Assembly: GCA_039090855.1 (NCBI GenBank)
Contig: CM077005.1
Coordinates: 75,450,607 to 75,514,606, forward strand
Source of the DNA: Macrothele yani
Lineage: Eukaryota > Arthropoda > Arachnida > Araneae > Macrothelidae
Direction: 5' to 3'
Length of the DNA stretch: 64,000 bases
This document shows, in pieces, positions 11,118 through 20,890 of this stretch; position 1 is the stretch's first letter; the number at the start of each line of letters is the position of its first letter. The translations under genes and the position numbers were made by a program. Below the pieces are notes generated by a model. The model was given only the letters and a program-made list of their open reading frames with translations, was not told the DNA's origin and searched no databases.

Positions 11118-12741
11118 TTAAAGCAGATCTGCCAACCTTACTCTATTATTCAGAATAATTTTTCTTAAAGTTCTTTTGATGAAAGAAGAAGGAAATTCGT
11201 TCTCTAGAAAACTATCTAATAGTATATTAATGTGGTAATTGAAGTCCAGATTGTTGCTGCAAATTCTTGAAATTCTTAGGACCTGAGAGATTAGTACATT
11301 CTCAATTACTTTGGTTCATATGTTGTTATTCCAGTGTAGATATTTAATTACTTTGAAGGGAAAATTAACTCTTTTGTCAAAGAGGCTAATAGATGGGTTA
11401 CCTCTGTTGAGCTTAATGCTTAAGTCTAGGAACTCAAGTTCCTGATTACTGTGGTTGGTTTTACATAAGTTAAGAGAGCTGGGATAGATATTATCAAAAT
11501 CACTCTCTATAACTTCTGAATTATTGATACACAGCAGATCATCAATATATCTAAAAGTGTAAAGGTAGTTATCTGAGCAGGTGGGGTGATTTTTAATGAA
11601 TTTATATTCCTTAAAGAACAGGAATAGATTAGCGATATTCGTGGACGTTGATGTTCCCATTGGAATACCGTTCACTTGCTTATAGAGAGTATTATTATAT
11701 AAGATATGGTTATTTTTTATGCAGCAATTGAGATAAGAGTTCCAAGTTCCTACATTAACAAATTGGTTAAGTTTAAATTCTGCATACAGCTCTTTAAAGG
11801 TAGTGATTATATCTGATAGTGGCAGATTAGTATATAGGTTTTCAAAATCATAACTATTAATATCTAGGGGACAAACTTTGAGTATAGTAGAAATTACTTC
11901 TGCATTATTATTAGTTATCCAAAAATCTCTGTACATCAAGTTAGTACAGTATCTAATGTGTTTCAAAACCTTCTTTAAGACATCTTCAAAAGCAAGATCT
12001 ATTTTCTTTTTATGACTCCTTACTCCACTAGCTATGAACCTGAACTTCACAGGATCCTTATGAAACTTAACCGTTGCAAAAAGAAATGGAAATTCAGGCT
12101 CATATCTTCTAGTTTGTGGAATTTTAAGTTTCTTGAAGAATGCCTTAAACCGATTTTCTAACTGCTTGGTAGAATAACTTACGGGCTCGTATGTTACTCT
12201 ATTATTGAGTTCCATAGTTAACAATTCAAAATAGAACTTCTTACAGATAATTGCAAAATTATTTGCTAGCTTTATCCGTAGTGGTAAAAATAAATTGGTC
12301 TTGTAGTTTGGAGAGTGACCTTTTAGCTTCTCCAGAGAAAAAGAGATTTCTGTCGAAACAAAAGTCCAGACCTGCCAACTCACCGGTGAAGCTATTGATT
12401 ATATTATATTTCCATTCTGCGAAGGCCTCAATAGGCTGATTGTACGTTAAACTGGTTTTTACGATGTACCTATTAACATCTTGAGTGAAGCTCTCGAGAA
12501 TCCTTTCTTTGGAAATTGTGAAGGAAGGTCTGAATTTAGAGCCATACTCTAATAAATTCCTAAGCTTTTCATTTTCAACAAAACTCAAGTTTCCGGTGAT
12601 AATATGTTTGTAATTCTTATCATAGTGAACCGTTTCTTTATGTTCATCACAAGAACATGTAGTAAATACAGGAATGTAGCTCGAAGAGTTAAGTTTGTAG
12701 TTTTTAACTATTGACCCTAAGGTCTTAACATATTTAAAACT
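11118..12741 (-). pseudogene. PLE reverse transcriptase, left copy (frameshifted)
   Basis: Nearly the same protein as the right copy: RT motif A DFENLYTNL, motif B NGIPMGTSTSTN, motif C YIDDLL and the ELEFLDLSIKL segment. One extra A near 12262 breaks the frame after TTTDKAS, so this copy is split into 12588-12259 and 12383-11316. It shares the in-frame TGA (plus-strand TCA 11316-11318) and the open frame beyond it, down to the stop at 11118. Its 5' end stops at the codon for the serine of VSFKYVKT, so the linker is missing. Substitutions against the right copy include D for N in QNVNRY and L for M in VMKHIRY. Confidence 0.8.
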
Positions 12742-13253
12742 CCCTTGAAATTTTGCAGCATCAGTCTCTTTATCCCTATGGTCTTAATTCCACTCTATCT
12801 GACAATAAGCATAATCAGCATAAATTTTCAATTCGTGAACTCTTCTTTCTTGTTAATAATAAGAGCTGCACTAGAGGTAATAGAGGACAGAGGTTATTTC
12901 GCACATCAAGCAAAGTTGATTTTGCTAACTTGCTAATAACTCTGGAAAGCTTTAAAACTGGCACTAATTTTGTTAAAAATACTTACAAAATTCTCAAGTC
13001 CTTCAAGCACTCTGTCCTTAAATGTTTTTTCAAATTCTGGAATGAAACTGCTGACCATGTTGATAAGCATGTTTTTGCTTTGGTTCTGGACATTCTTAAA
13101 CATATTCTTAAAGATAAAATTTCTCTTAAAGAATTTTCCAGTAATTTTGTAACCATCAGGTTTCTAAATAAAGCCTACGATAATCTCAATGTAAGGAAGC
13201 TGTTCTACAATAATGCAATTTTTTCCCCATCCACAGGCACCAGTCTATTGTAA
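12738..13253 (+). pseudogene. PLE linker region (5'-truncated, right copy)
   Basis: An open frame of about 170 codons begins at the left arm boundary, with no ATG start, and ends in TAA at 13251-13253. It contains HQSLYPYGLN near its start, a basic CTRGNRGQRLFRT segment, and a helical C-terminal part (LKDKISLKEF, FLNKAYDNLNVRKLF). This order, YPYGLN then basic patch then helices then CxC then RT, is what I expect between the N-terminal endonuclease and the RT in a Naiad-type PLE. The continuation (VSFKYVKTLG) lies in another frame, so a one-base frameshift occurred between about 13214 and 13250. The endonuclease itself is not in the window. Confidence 0.6.
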
Positions 13254-14875
13254 GTTTTAAATATGTTAAGACCTTAGGGTCAATAGTTAAAAACTACAAA
13301 CTTAACTCTTCGAGCTACATTCCTGTATTTACTACATGTTCTTGTGATGAACATAAAGAAACGGTTCACTATGATAAGAATTACAACCATATTATCACCG
13401 GAAACTTGAGTTTTGTTGAAAATGAAAAGCTTAGGAATTTATTAGAGTATGGCTCTAAATTCAGACCTTCCTTCACAATTTCCAAAGAAAGGATTCTCGA
13501 GAGCTTCACTCAAAATGTTAATAGGTACATCGTAAAAACCAGTTTAACGTACAATCAGCCTATTGAGGCCTTCGCAGAATGGAAATATAATATAATCAAT
13601 AGCTTCACCGGTGAGTTGGCAGGTCTGGACTTTTGTTTCGACAGAAATCTCTTTTTCTCTGGAGAAGCTAAAAGGTCACTCTCCAAACTACAAGACCAAT
13701 TTATTTTTACCACTACGGATAAAGCTAGCAATAATTTTGCAATTATCTGTAAGAAGTTCTATTTTGAATTGTTAACTATGGAACTCAATAATAGAGTAAC
13801 ATACGAGCCCGTAAGTTATTCTACCAAGCAGTTAGAAAATCGGTTTAAGGCATTCTTCAAGAAACTTAAAATTCCACAAACTAGAAGATATGAGCCTGAA
13901 TTTCCATTTCTTTTTGCAACGGTTAAGTTTCATAAGGATCCTGTGAAGTTCAGGTTCATAGCTAGTGGAGTAAGGAGTCATAAAAAGAAAATAGATCTTG
14001 CTTTTGAAGATGTCTTAAAGAAGGTTATGAAACACATTAGATACTGTACTAACTTGATGTACAGAGATTTTTGGATAACTAATAATAATGCAGAAGTAAT
14101 TTCTACTATACTCAAAGTTTGTCCCCTAGATATTAATAGTTATGATTTTGAAAACCTATATACTAATCTGCCACTATCAGATATAATCACTACCTTTAAA
14201 GAGCTGTATGCAGAATTTAAACTTAACCAATTTGTTAATGTAGGAACTTGGAACTCTTATCTCAATTGCTGCATAAAAAATAACCATATCTTATATAATA
14301 ATACTCTCTATAAGCAAGTGAACGGTATTCCAATGGGAACATCAACGTCCACGAATATCGCTAATCTATTCCTGTTCTTTAAGGAATATAAATTCATTAA
14401 AAATCACCCCACCTGCTCAGATAACTACCTTTACACTTTTAGATATATTGATGATCTGCTGTGTATCAATAATTCAGAAGTTATAGAGAGTGATTTTGAT
14501 AATATCTATCCCAGCTCTCTTAACTTATGTAAAACCAACCACAGTAATCAGGAACTTGAGTTCCTAGACTTAAGCATTAAGCTCAACAGAGGTAACCCAT
14601 CTATTAGCCTCTTTGACAAAAGAGTTAATTTTCCTTTCAAAGTAATTAAATATCTACACTGGAATAACAACATATGAACCAAAGTAATTGAGAATGTACT
14701 AATCTCTCAGGTCCTAAGAATTTCAAGAATTTGCAGCAACAATCTGGACTTCAATTACCACATTAATATACTATTAGATAGTTTTCTAGAGAACGAATTT
14801 CCTTCTTCTTTCATCAAAAGAACTTTAAGAAAAATTATTCTGAATAATAGAGTAAGGTTGGCAGATCTGCTTTAA
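13214..14875 (+). CDS. PLE reverse transcriptase with in-frame TGA, right copy
   Basis: Open frame in one phase from 13214 to TGA at 14675-14677, then 65 more codons to TAA at 14873-14875. Parts in order: VSFKYVKTLGSIVKNYK; a CxC motif (CSC, 13337-13345); HIITGNL and KLRNLLEYGSKFR; a fingers region with FPFLFATVKFHKDP; motif A YDFENLYTNL with its aspartate at 14144-14146; motif B QVNGIPMGTSTS; motif C YIDD at 14444-14455; and EFLDLSIKL. The codons past the TGA read VIENVLISQVLRISRICS and then HINILLDSFLENEFP, which looks like the RT thumb, so the TGA lies inside the domain. With the SECIS-like hairpin downstream, the TGA may encode selenocysteine. The upstream frame is broken, so the copy is probably not autonomous. 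Alternative: TGA is a plain nonsense mutation inherited by both copies. Confidence 0.82.
14675..14677 (+). other. In-frame TGA, candidate selenocysteine codon
   Basis: It is the only stop in the RT frame between 13214 and 14872. The mirrored copy has the same TGA at 11316-11318. The frame stays open and family-like for 65 codons afterwards, and the hairpin at 14887 starts 210 nt downstream, within the known working distance of SECIS elements. Confidence 0.65.
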
Positions 14876-16478
14876 TTTTCTACACAGTTAATAATATGAT
14901 TCTGACCAATCAAAGCCATAAGGAAGTTGGCTAGAGGATGCCTATTAACTACCTAAAGGAACCTTAGTGCTTTGGATATGAAGGTCCTATTAAAACAAAA
15001 AATTAAATAATATAAACAAAATCACAAAAAAAGCTTAAAAATCTGTTTATAAAAGAAAATAAAAACAAATAAAAAAGAAAACTAGTTATTCATCACTAGG
15101 ATAGCTATACTAAAAATAGTAAAACCAACATTAAAATTAATAAGATTCTGATTAATCTATAGAAGCTCACTAAGGTGATTTAATACATGCAAAGATTATT
15201 AAATACACTACTCGTGTATTTTATAATATTTCTCATGTATTCTGGAGAGTTAATTCTGCTCTTTCTGATCATACAGATCCACAGTCTTAAGTTTATATAT
15301 TTTTTTCTCTGGTTAAAATCTCCGCGAGTTGGTTTCTTTATGTATGAGGATTCCATCAGCCCCACCCTCACTGCCCCCCAGCGACTAGGGAGTGGCAGAA
15401 GTGTTACGTAAGAGGTCAGCCATGTTTTACTCTTGTGAGGAGAAAGTTTAGTCGCTCAAGAGGTAAGCTCTCTTCCTTGTATTTGGGTTTTAGGTTTTAT
15501 AAGTTCGATGTTTGTACTTCATGTACTTTTTCTCTGTTGATTTTTTGCTTTTCAGCTTTTAGGCACTGGCTTGTCTGTTAACATTTTTGCGGGTATTAAC
15601 TCTTTCTTTTCTTTGTAACTTTGCGCGTCTTTTGGGGTACCTAGGAACAGCAGATGGCTAAGCTTGTTCCTTTTCTATGCGCTGTATTTTCAAAGTAGTT
15701 AAGTTCTTAATAACTAATTAATTATGCACTTAAAGCACTGCTGAAATACTTTGTACATATTGCAACTAACTGTTTAAGTCATATAACTTTCACAAAGTTT
15801 TCTTTAGTTAATTATTGTCTTTAACTTATTCTCGTTTTCGTGCTGTCATAAGTTGTAGAGTAGGGGGTTTTAGACTCAAGTTTTCTTTCAAAAATCTGTT
15901 TTTTAAAAATTAATATTTCCTTTTTTGATTGCAATGTAAAAATTTGGATTTCTTTTGCATTGTTTTTCAGGTTTAAATTCTCTCTCAAACGAACTTGGCA
16001 TTTCGTTATAGCTGAAAATTATTTCTAATTATTATGTCACTCTCACAGCTTGAGTTCTCTTTAATCTTCTTCTCTCTGTTTAATAGTAACAGATGAAGAG
16101 CATGGGTCGGGCCAGGAAGGTTAATGGATGCAAGCGAAATTGTTAACTAGTGCTAGGTCATACAACTCTGCGGAGGACATGTCATATATATATTTTTTAA
16201 AACAATTTTAGGTGGGAATGTTACTTGCATCTATGGCCTTGCAGAAACCCATTTTCAACTAGGTCTTTGTGGAAGTGAGAAAATGCAGAGTTTTTGCTGG
16301 TCCTTGATAAAGCCAAGGCTCAGTATTCTCGACACCTTCTACATTCAGTTGTTTTATTTTATTTTTTATCTTTTCTCCTTTTACTCACACAGGTAGATAC
16401 ATAACCTTTTCTATGTTGTACTTGGTGTGAGTCAAAATTATATATGTATTTTTTGCTTAGGTTTCTTCTTAATAGAAT
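14876..16478 (+). other. 3' non-coding tail of the right PLE copy
   Basis: About 1.6 kb after the RT stop. It has the SECIS-like hairpin at its start and no convincing ORF. It ends cttcttaatagaat directly against (AT)n. Differences from the left copy are few (for example near 15350, 15437, 15690, 15870, 16182 and 16358). Confidence 0.7.
14887..14949 (+). promoter_or_regulatory. SECIS-like hairpin in the PLE 3' UTR
   Basis: Stem I: GTTAATA (14887-14893) pairs perfectly with TATTAAC (14943-14949). SECIS core: ATGA (14896-14899) faces GAT (14937-14939), giving U.U and tandem G.A / A.G pairs. Stem II: 14900-14910 pairs with 14926-14936, 11 positions including three G.U pairs and one A.C mismatch. 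Apical loop 14911-14925 begins with C and then AAA at 14912-14914, 12 nt after ATGA, the usual spacing for the apical adenines. The element lies 12 nt after the TAA stop. Found by eye; not folded or scored by software. Confidence 0.7.
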
Positions 16479-16503
16479 ATATATATATATATATATATAT
16501 ATA
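16477..16503. repeat. (AT)n microsatellite at the right border of the PLE palindrome
   Basis: A pure AT run of 27 bp between the end of the PLE and a Tc1 element, whose TA target lies inside the run (16502-16503). Confidence 0.95.
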
Positions 16504-17856
16504 CACTGCCGGCAACCCAAAATGCAACACCAAGAAGGAAACATCCGATTGGCCTGAAATTCGTAGCATGCGTCGCCCGCGAGAAGACATGCAAACAATT
16601 AGCATTGCAGGGCATATGTAAATCATGTGCGCCCGGCAGGTAGTGGAAGTGTGTTGTGATGCCGGACCTGTGCGTGGGAAGCTTCCTGATGCCTCGTCGC
16701 AGAATACGGCAGTCATTCCAGCACGTTTCGGAGTTCGACAGAGGGCAAACAGTGGCTTATCGCGACAGCAGTTTATCGTACCGAGACATCGGCGCCTGTG
16801 TGGGACAACATCCAGCCACAGTGAGGCGAGTATGGATTCGGTGGGTGCAGGAGGGACGGACGGACAGACGTGAGCGATTGCTGCTGCAAACAAGAGGACC
16901 GGCATGTTTGGCGCCGGGCATTGGCGGCTCGCACCGCCACATCAAAACCGTTTGCCCAGGAATTAGGGTGTGTTGCTCAACAACCTGTGTCAGCACGTAC
17001 CGTTCAACGTTGTTTGCAGGAGCGGTGACTTGTCGCACGGCGCTCATTGCTCAGATTACCATTGACGTTACCGCACCGGCGAGTGCGGCTGCAGTGGGCC
17101 CTTGAATGCCGCACCTGGACTACAGAATGGCACGACATTGACTTCTCCGACGAATCCCGCTTCTGCCTGCAACACCACGATGGTCAGATTTGCGTGTGGC
17201 GGCAGCGCGGGGAGAGACTGTATGACGCCTGCATTATGCATCGCCATACCGGCCCGTCGCCTGGCGTTATGGTTTCGGCCGCAACTGTATATGACACCCG
17301 CACCCCTCTGGTACGCATCGCCGGTACACTTAACCAACAGCCATCGCTACATCTCCGACGTTTTGGAGCCTGTAGTCCACAATTACCTGCAAGACCTCCC
17401 ATCGGTCACGTTTCAACAAGACAATTTGCGTCCGCACGTGGCACGCATCGTGCAACAATTCTTTACGGCCCACCAGGTGTCACTGCTGCCGTGGCCCAGC
17501 TGTTCTGCCAGTGCCACTCGGTTGCCGATCAGTCAGGTCTCTGATCGGCAACCGAGTGGCCTGGCAAGCACCACCTGCGGCTACGCCTGATGAACTGTGG
17601 CAACGTGTGGAAGTAGCCTCGACCGACATACCCCAAGCCCACATCCAAAACCTCTTTCGTTCGATGCCGCGGCGTGCAGCGGCCGTTATTGCCAGCCATG
17701 GGGGCCACACGAGCTATTGATGTCTGCGTGTTCCACAAGTCGTACGGCCCTGTAAGCTCAATCGTTTCATCCTTGTATCTGTTGTTATGTGTCCAGTAAA
17801 TCTGGTTTTGCTATCTCGTGTCCTTCTTGGTGTTACATTTTGAGTGGCTAGCAGTG
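16504..17856 (+). mobile_element. Tc1-like transposon with broken transposase
   Basis: Terminal inverted repeats start cactgccggcaacccaaaat and, at the other end, read inward cactgctagccactcaaaat; both continue gcaacacc/gtaacacc-aagaagga. TA flanks both ends (16502-16503 and 17857-17858). The transposase starts at ATG 16689 (MPRRRIRQSFQHV) with helix-turn-helix GQTVAYRDSSLSYRDIG. First catalytic aspartate: DFSDESRFCL near 17143. Second: FQQDNLRPHVAR near 17410. C-terminus: ATPDELWQRV and SMPRRAAAVIASHGG, ending near 17720. At least three frames are needed. The block with the catalytic glutamate is replaced by a perfect hairpin (17513-17560), so the enzyme cannot work. Confidence 0.9.
17513..17560. 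repeat. Perfect 20-bp hairpin replacing the Tc1 catalytic glutamate block
   Basis: 17513-17532 and 17541-17560 are perfect reverse complements with an 8-nt loop. The right arm is the genuine transposase sequence (it leads into NRVAWQAPP); the left arm is an inverted copy of it where PDLSPIE is expected. Confidence 0.92.
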
Positions 17857-17858
17857 TA

Positions 17859-18657
17859 TATATTAAAACTCCTGATTATGAAAAACGGATGCAATACTGT
17901 AAGTTTTTTCAGGAGACCATTGTCAGCGGTGAAATGGAACCATCACTTTATTACGTGACAGATGAAGCATGGTTTCATCTTTCCGGGTATGCCAATGCGC
18001 AAAACAGCAGGATTCGGACCGACACGAATCCCAGATGGACAATGGAGATTCCTCTGTACGACCAAAAGATGGGCTTTTGGTGTGCTGTTACTGCGAAGAG
18101 GATAGTCGGCCCATTCTTTTTCACTGACATCATCCACTGAGAGCGCTATGTTCAGCAACTGTTGAACCCATTTGTTGTCGCACTTACAGAAGAAGAGCGA
18201 ACATATGCTTTCTTTCAACCGGATGGTGCAACGGCGCATGCTGCAAGGAACAGTCTACTTGCTTTAAATGAAGTGTTTGGGGAGGACAGAACTGTATTCA
18301 AGGGATTATGGCCATCCAGATCACCCAATTTGTCCACCTGTGACTTTTATCTGTGGGCAGCTTTGAAAGGGAAAGTGTACGCAACACATTCGCACACCCT
18401 GAATCAATTAAAAGTAAGCATTACGGATGCCATAGCCCAGATTACTGCCGATGAGTTGTGGCGCGTTACGAACAACATGTTCGGTCGTGTGCAGCTGTGT
18501 CTTGATGTTGGAGGATAGCACTTTCAGCCATTGTTGTAAACGCAGGTAAATTACTCCTGTTTTCTGTCATTTCAACTATTCTTTACCATGTATAATAACA
18601 ATGATTGACCGTTGTCGCTTATTATACTCATGCCTCTTTTATATGACACACCCTGTA
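17859..18657 (+). pseudogene. Tc1/mariner-superfamily transposase, wide DD-D spacing, 5' truncated
   Basis: One frame covers 17844-18518 with a single in-frame TGA at 18138-18140. Visible are the first catalytic aspartate in YVTDEAWFHLSGY, then FFFTDIIH-stop-ERYVQQLLNPFVV, the second aspartate in FFQPDGATAHAARN, and the third in SRSPNLSTCDFYLW. There are 39 residues between the second and third aspartates, against 34 in classic mariner, so it belongs to a long-spacing DD-D lineage. The DNA-binding N-terminus is absent. The right terminus is probably acaccctgta near 18656. The upstream Tc1 sits exactly at the broken 5' end. Confidence 0.78.
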
Positions 18658-18671
18658 AAGTGAAGAGTGAA

Positions 18672-18734
18672 CAATGTGGTCACAATAATGTGACTCGATT
18701 GTGTGTATATATATATAAATTGTGTACATATATA
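18672..18734. mobile_element. Solo terminal inverted repeat of a Tc1-like element
   Basis: tggtcacaataatgtgactc at about 18678 is the inverse of the terminus of the neighbouring element at 18735, and the two are separated by a TA-rich spacer. It looks like the end of a second, otherwise lost copy lying back to back with the next element. Confidence 0.65.
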
Positions 18735-19958
18735 CATGCACAATTGAGTCACATTATTGGGACCACCTCCTACTTTTGACGTCAAACGCGCGTAGCTAAG
18801 GAAAGAAGGCACGTGTCGCGAGCTGGCTTGGAGGGTATATAAGGTGTGCTGTAGTCATCCTGAAAACATATTACTCGTTGCTGTCATGGATAAAAGGAGC
18901 GATTTATCAGATTTGCAAAAAGGGATGATTATCGGCTTTCGGGCCAAGGGTGGCAATATTTCTGAAACAGCGCAGTTTGTGAACTGTTCACATGCTACTG
19001 TGGTTAAAGCGTATCGTGATTGGACAAATGACACTATTGCGAATAAGCGACGTGAAAACTGCGGAGCATCACGTGCCATTGATTTGAGAGTTAAAAGTCG
19101 GCTTCGAAGATGCGTGAGGGACGATCGACACGCTACAGTGGAGCAACTCACTGGCCGAATTAACCAGGGGGCTACCAAAAGTGTGTCTGAAACGACAGTT
19201 CAGCAAACCCTGCTGCATATGGGGTCCGATATAGAGGGATGGTCACTGCTCCTATGCTAACGAAGGTGCATCGCAAGAGCAGGCTTACATTTGCACCGCA
19301 GTATCGGAGCCGGACTTCCGCTGATTGGCAAGGGATTGCCTTCTCCGATGAGTCACGTTTTCTGCTTCATCGAATGGATGGACGTTAGCGTATAAGGCGG
19401 AAAACATTGGAGAACAAACACTCTTCGACCCCTGCTGAAATAACACAAGCTGGTGGAGGCAGAGTTGTAATCTGGGGAATGTATTCGTGGCATTCTCTGG
19501 GTCCACTCATACATGTGGAAGGCACTATGGACCGAATTCGTTATGAATCCATTTTGCAGACCACGTACACCCTTACATGCTGATTATCTTCCATGGGGGA
19601 GTGGGATCTTGCAAGACGACAATGCGACGTGCCACCCAGCTGGAAATGTCCGAGGGTGGTTGGAAGAGTGCGATGAAAACTTCAAAGTACTTCCCTGGCC
19701 CCCTAAGTACCCAGACTTAAACCTAACGGAGCATCTGTGGGACCACCTCGATCATGTTGTTCGCTCTGTGGATACTCCACCACACGCTCTCTAGTAGCTG
19801 TCAGTTGCACTGCAGTCAGCATGGCTCCACATACCTGTGAACAATATTCAGCACCTTATTGAGTCATTCCCAGCCCGTCTAGCTGCTGTCCCCGCTGCAC
19901 ACCGCGGTTACTCTGGATATTAATTGGTGGTCACAATAATGGGACTCGACTGTACGTG
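18735..19958 (+). mobile_element. Tc1-like transposon with decayed transposase
   Basis: Termini: catgcacaattgagtcacat, reading inward, and the inverse of ataatgggactcgactgtac at 19940-19955; both continue to attattg-gaccacc. TA flanks both ends (18733-18734, 19959-19960). Transposase from ATG 18886: MDKRSDLSDLQKGMIIGFRA, HTH NISETAQFVNCSHATVVKAY, then linker RRCVRDDRHATVEQL. A frameshift near 19240 leads to the first aspartate (FSDESRFLL-like, near 19345). A stop at 19388 and a further frameshift follow. The second aspartate is in LQDDNATCH near 19618 and the glutamate in DLNLTEHLWDH near 19730. All three catalytic residues are present but the frame is broken several times. Confidence 0.9.
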
Positions 19959-19968
19959 TACATATATA

Positions 19969-20890
19969 TCGACAAAAGTCACCGGGCACCCGTTCAAAAG
20001 CAAATGAACGAATCCGCGGCGCTGTTAAGATGCGTGGTACAGCTACAAACGGTAAACAGATAAGCCTGCAGCTGACCGCGATCATATCGCACTGTTAGGA
20101 AAAGTGAAAATGCCGCGGCGGGAGAGAACTGACTTTGAGAAAGGAAAGAATGTTAGGTGTCATATTAGTGGTTGTCCATAAGAAAAACAGAAAGGCATTT
20201 AAGCATACCCAAGTCAACTGTTTTTGGATGTACTGAATAGCCTGATGGCATATGGCGTGGCTGAAGCAGCAAAACGTACCGGCAGACCAAAGAAAATCAG
20301 TGATAGAAGACGTCGAAGCCTGAGGAGAGTCGTTACAGCTAATCGACGGAGTACTGCACAAGACCTCAGTGTAGAGGTGAATAAAAATGCTAGAACCTCG
20401 CTATGTACACGTACCTTTTGCAGAGAACTTCATTCATTGGGTTACACTGGTCATGCTGCTGCTCATAAGCTTTTCATCTCCAATCGGAATGCTGCACGTC
20501 GTTTAGCATGGTGTAAAAAACATTTATCGTGGACCATATATCAATGGTGAAACACAACATAGGATTCTATGACTGATAAATAAGGACCAATGGGCTGATG
20601 AATCTAGATAAACGATCCATCAGTCTGATGGCCGTATGTGGGTATGGCGGCAGCCGGTGGAACGCTATTTAGCACAGTGTACTGTTCCTACGGTCAAGTT
20701 TGGAGCAGGCAGTGTACTCGTGTGTTGGTATTATTCGTGGCATAGTCCCGTCCCATTGGTTATCGTGGACAAGCCTGTTAACCAGAACGTCTAACCTGGA
20801 TATTCTGGAAGCTTATGTCCTACCAAATCTGTAATAATACTATGGAACCATCTTACACAACAGTCCTTACCTCGACAAAACATTATAAGG
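19969..20890 (+). pseudogene. Tc1-like transposase, 3'-truncated
   Basis: ATG at 20111 gives MPRRERTDFEKGKNV. After a frameshift comes VTANRRSTAQDLSVEVNKNA near 20330-20390, then HSLGYTGHAAAHKLFIS and RLAWCKKHLSWTI near 20440-20540. A degraded DESRxTIHQSDGRMWVWRQ segment near 20600-20660 carries the first catalytic region. The frame ends after VLVWYYSWHSPVPLVIVDKP near 20780, so the second aspartate and the glutamate are missing. A plausible left terminus (cgacaaaagtcaccgggcac) lies near 19969; no right terminus is seen. Confidence 0.8.

Larger units (their letters stand above)
9403..16478. mobile_element. Naiad-type Penelope-like retroelement pair forming a 7-kb palindrome
   Basis: Two copies of one PLE lie head to head. 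The palindrome arms are 9516-12741 and 13253-16478 (3226 bp each) around a 511-bp spacer. Paired positions add up to 25994, or to 25993 after one indel. The right copy (plus strand) keeps the spacer as its 5' coding part. The left copy (minus strand) is shorter at its 5' end but has an extra ~113-bp 3' tail (9403-9515). Clade assignment rests on a CxC motif before the RT, a PLE-like GIPMG motif, the inverted arrangement, and (TA)n at both borders. The N-terminal GIY-YIG endonuclease expected of this clade is absent, presumably through 5' truncation. Clade placement is an inference. Confidence 0.8.

Noticed and set aside
13250..13255. GTAAGT at the linker/RT junction as a splice donor
   Set aside because: The first AG that would restore frame (exon from 13315) would remove the conserved VSFKYVKTLGSIVKNYK segment. 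A one-base frameshift is simpler.
16438..17402. Overlapping minus-strand ORFs across the Tc1 at 16.5 kb
   Set aside because: They are antisense shadows of the GC-richer transposase sequence and have no domain of their own.
18138..18140. Single TGA in the long-spacing transposase as recoding
   Set aside because: The element is 5' truncated and has no SECIS-like structure in the 140 bp after its stop; most likely a nonsense mutation.
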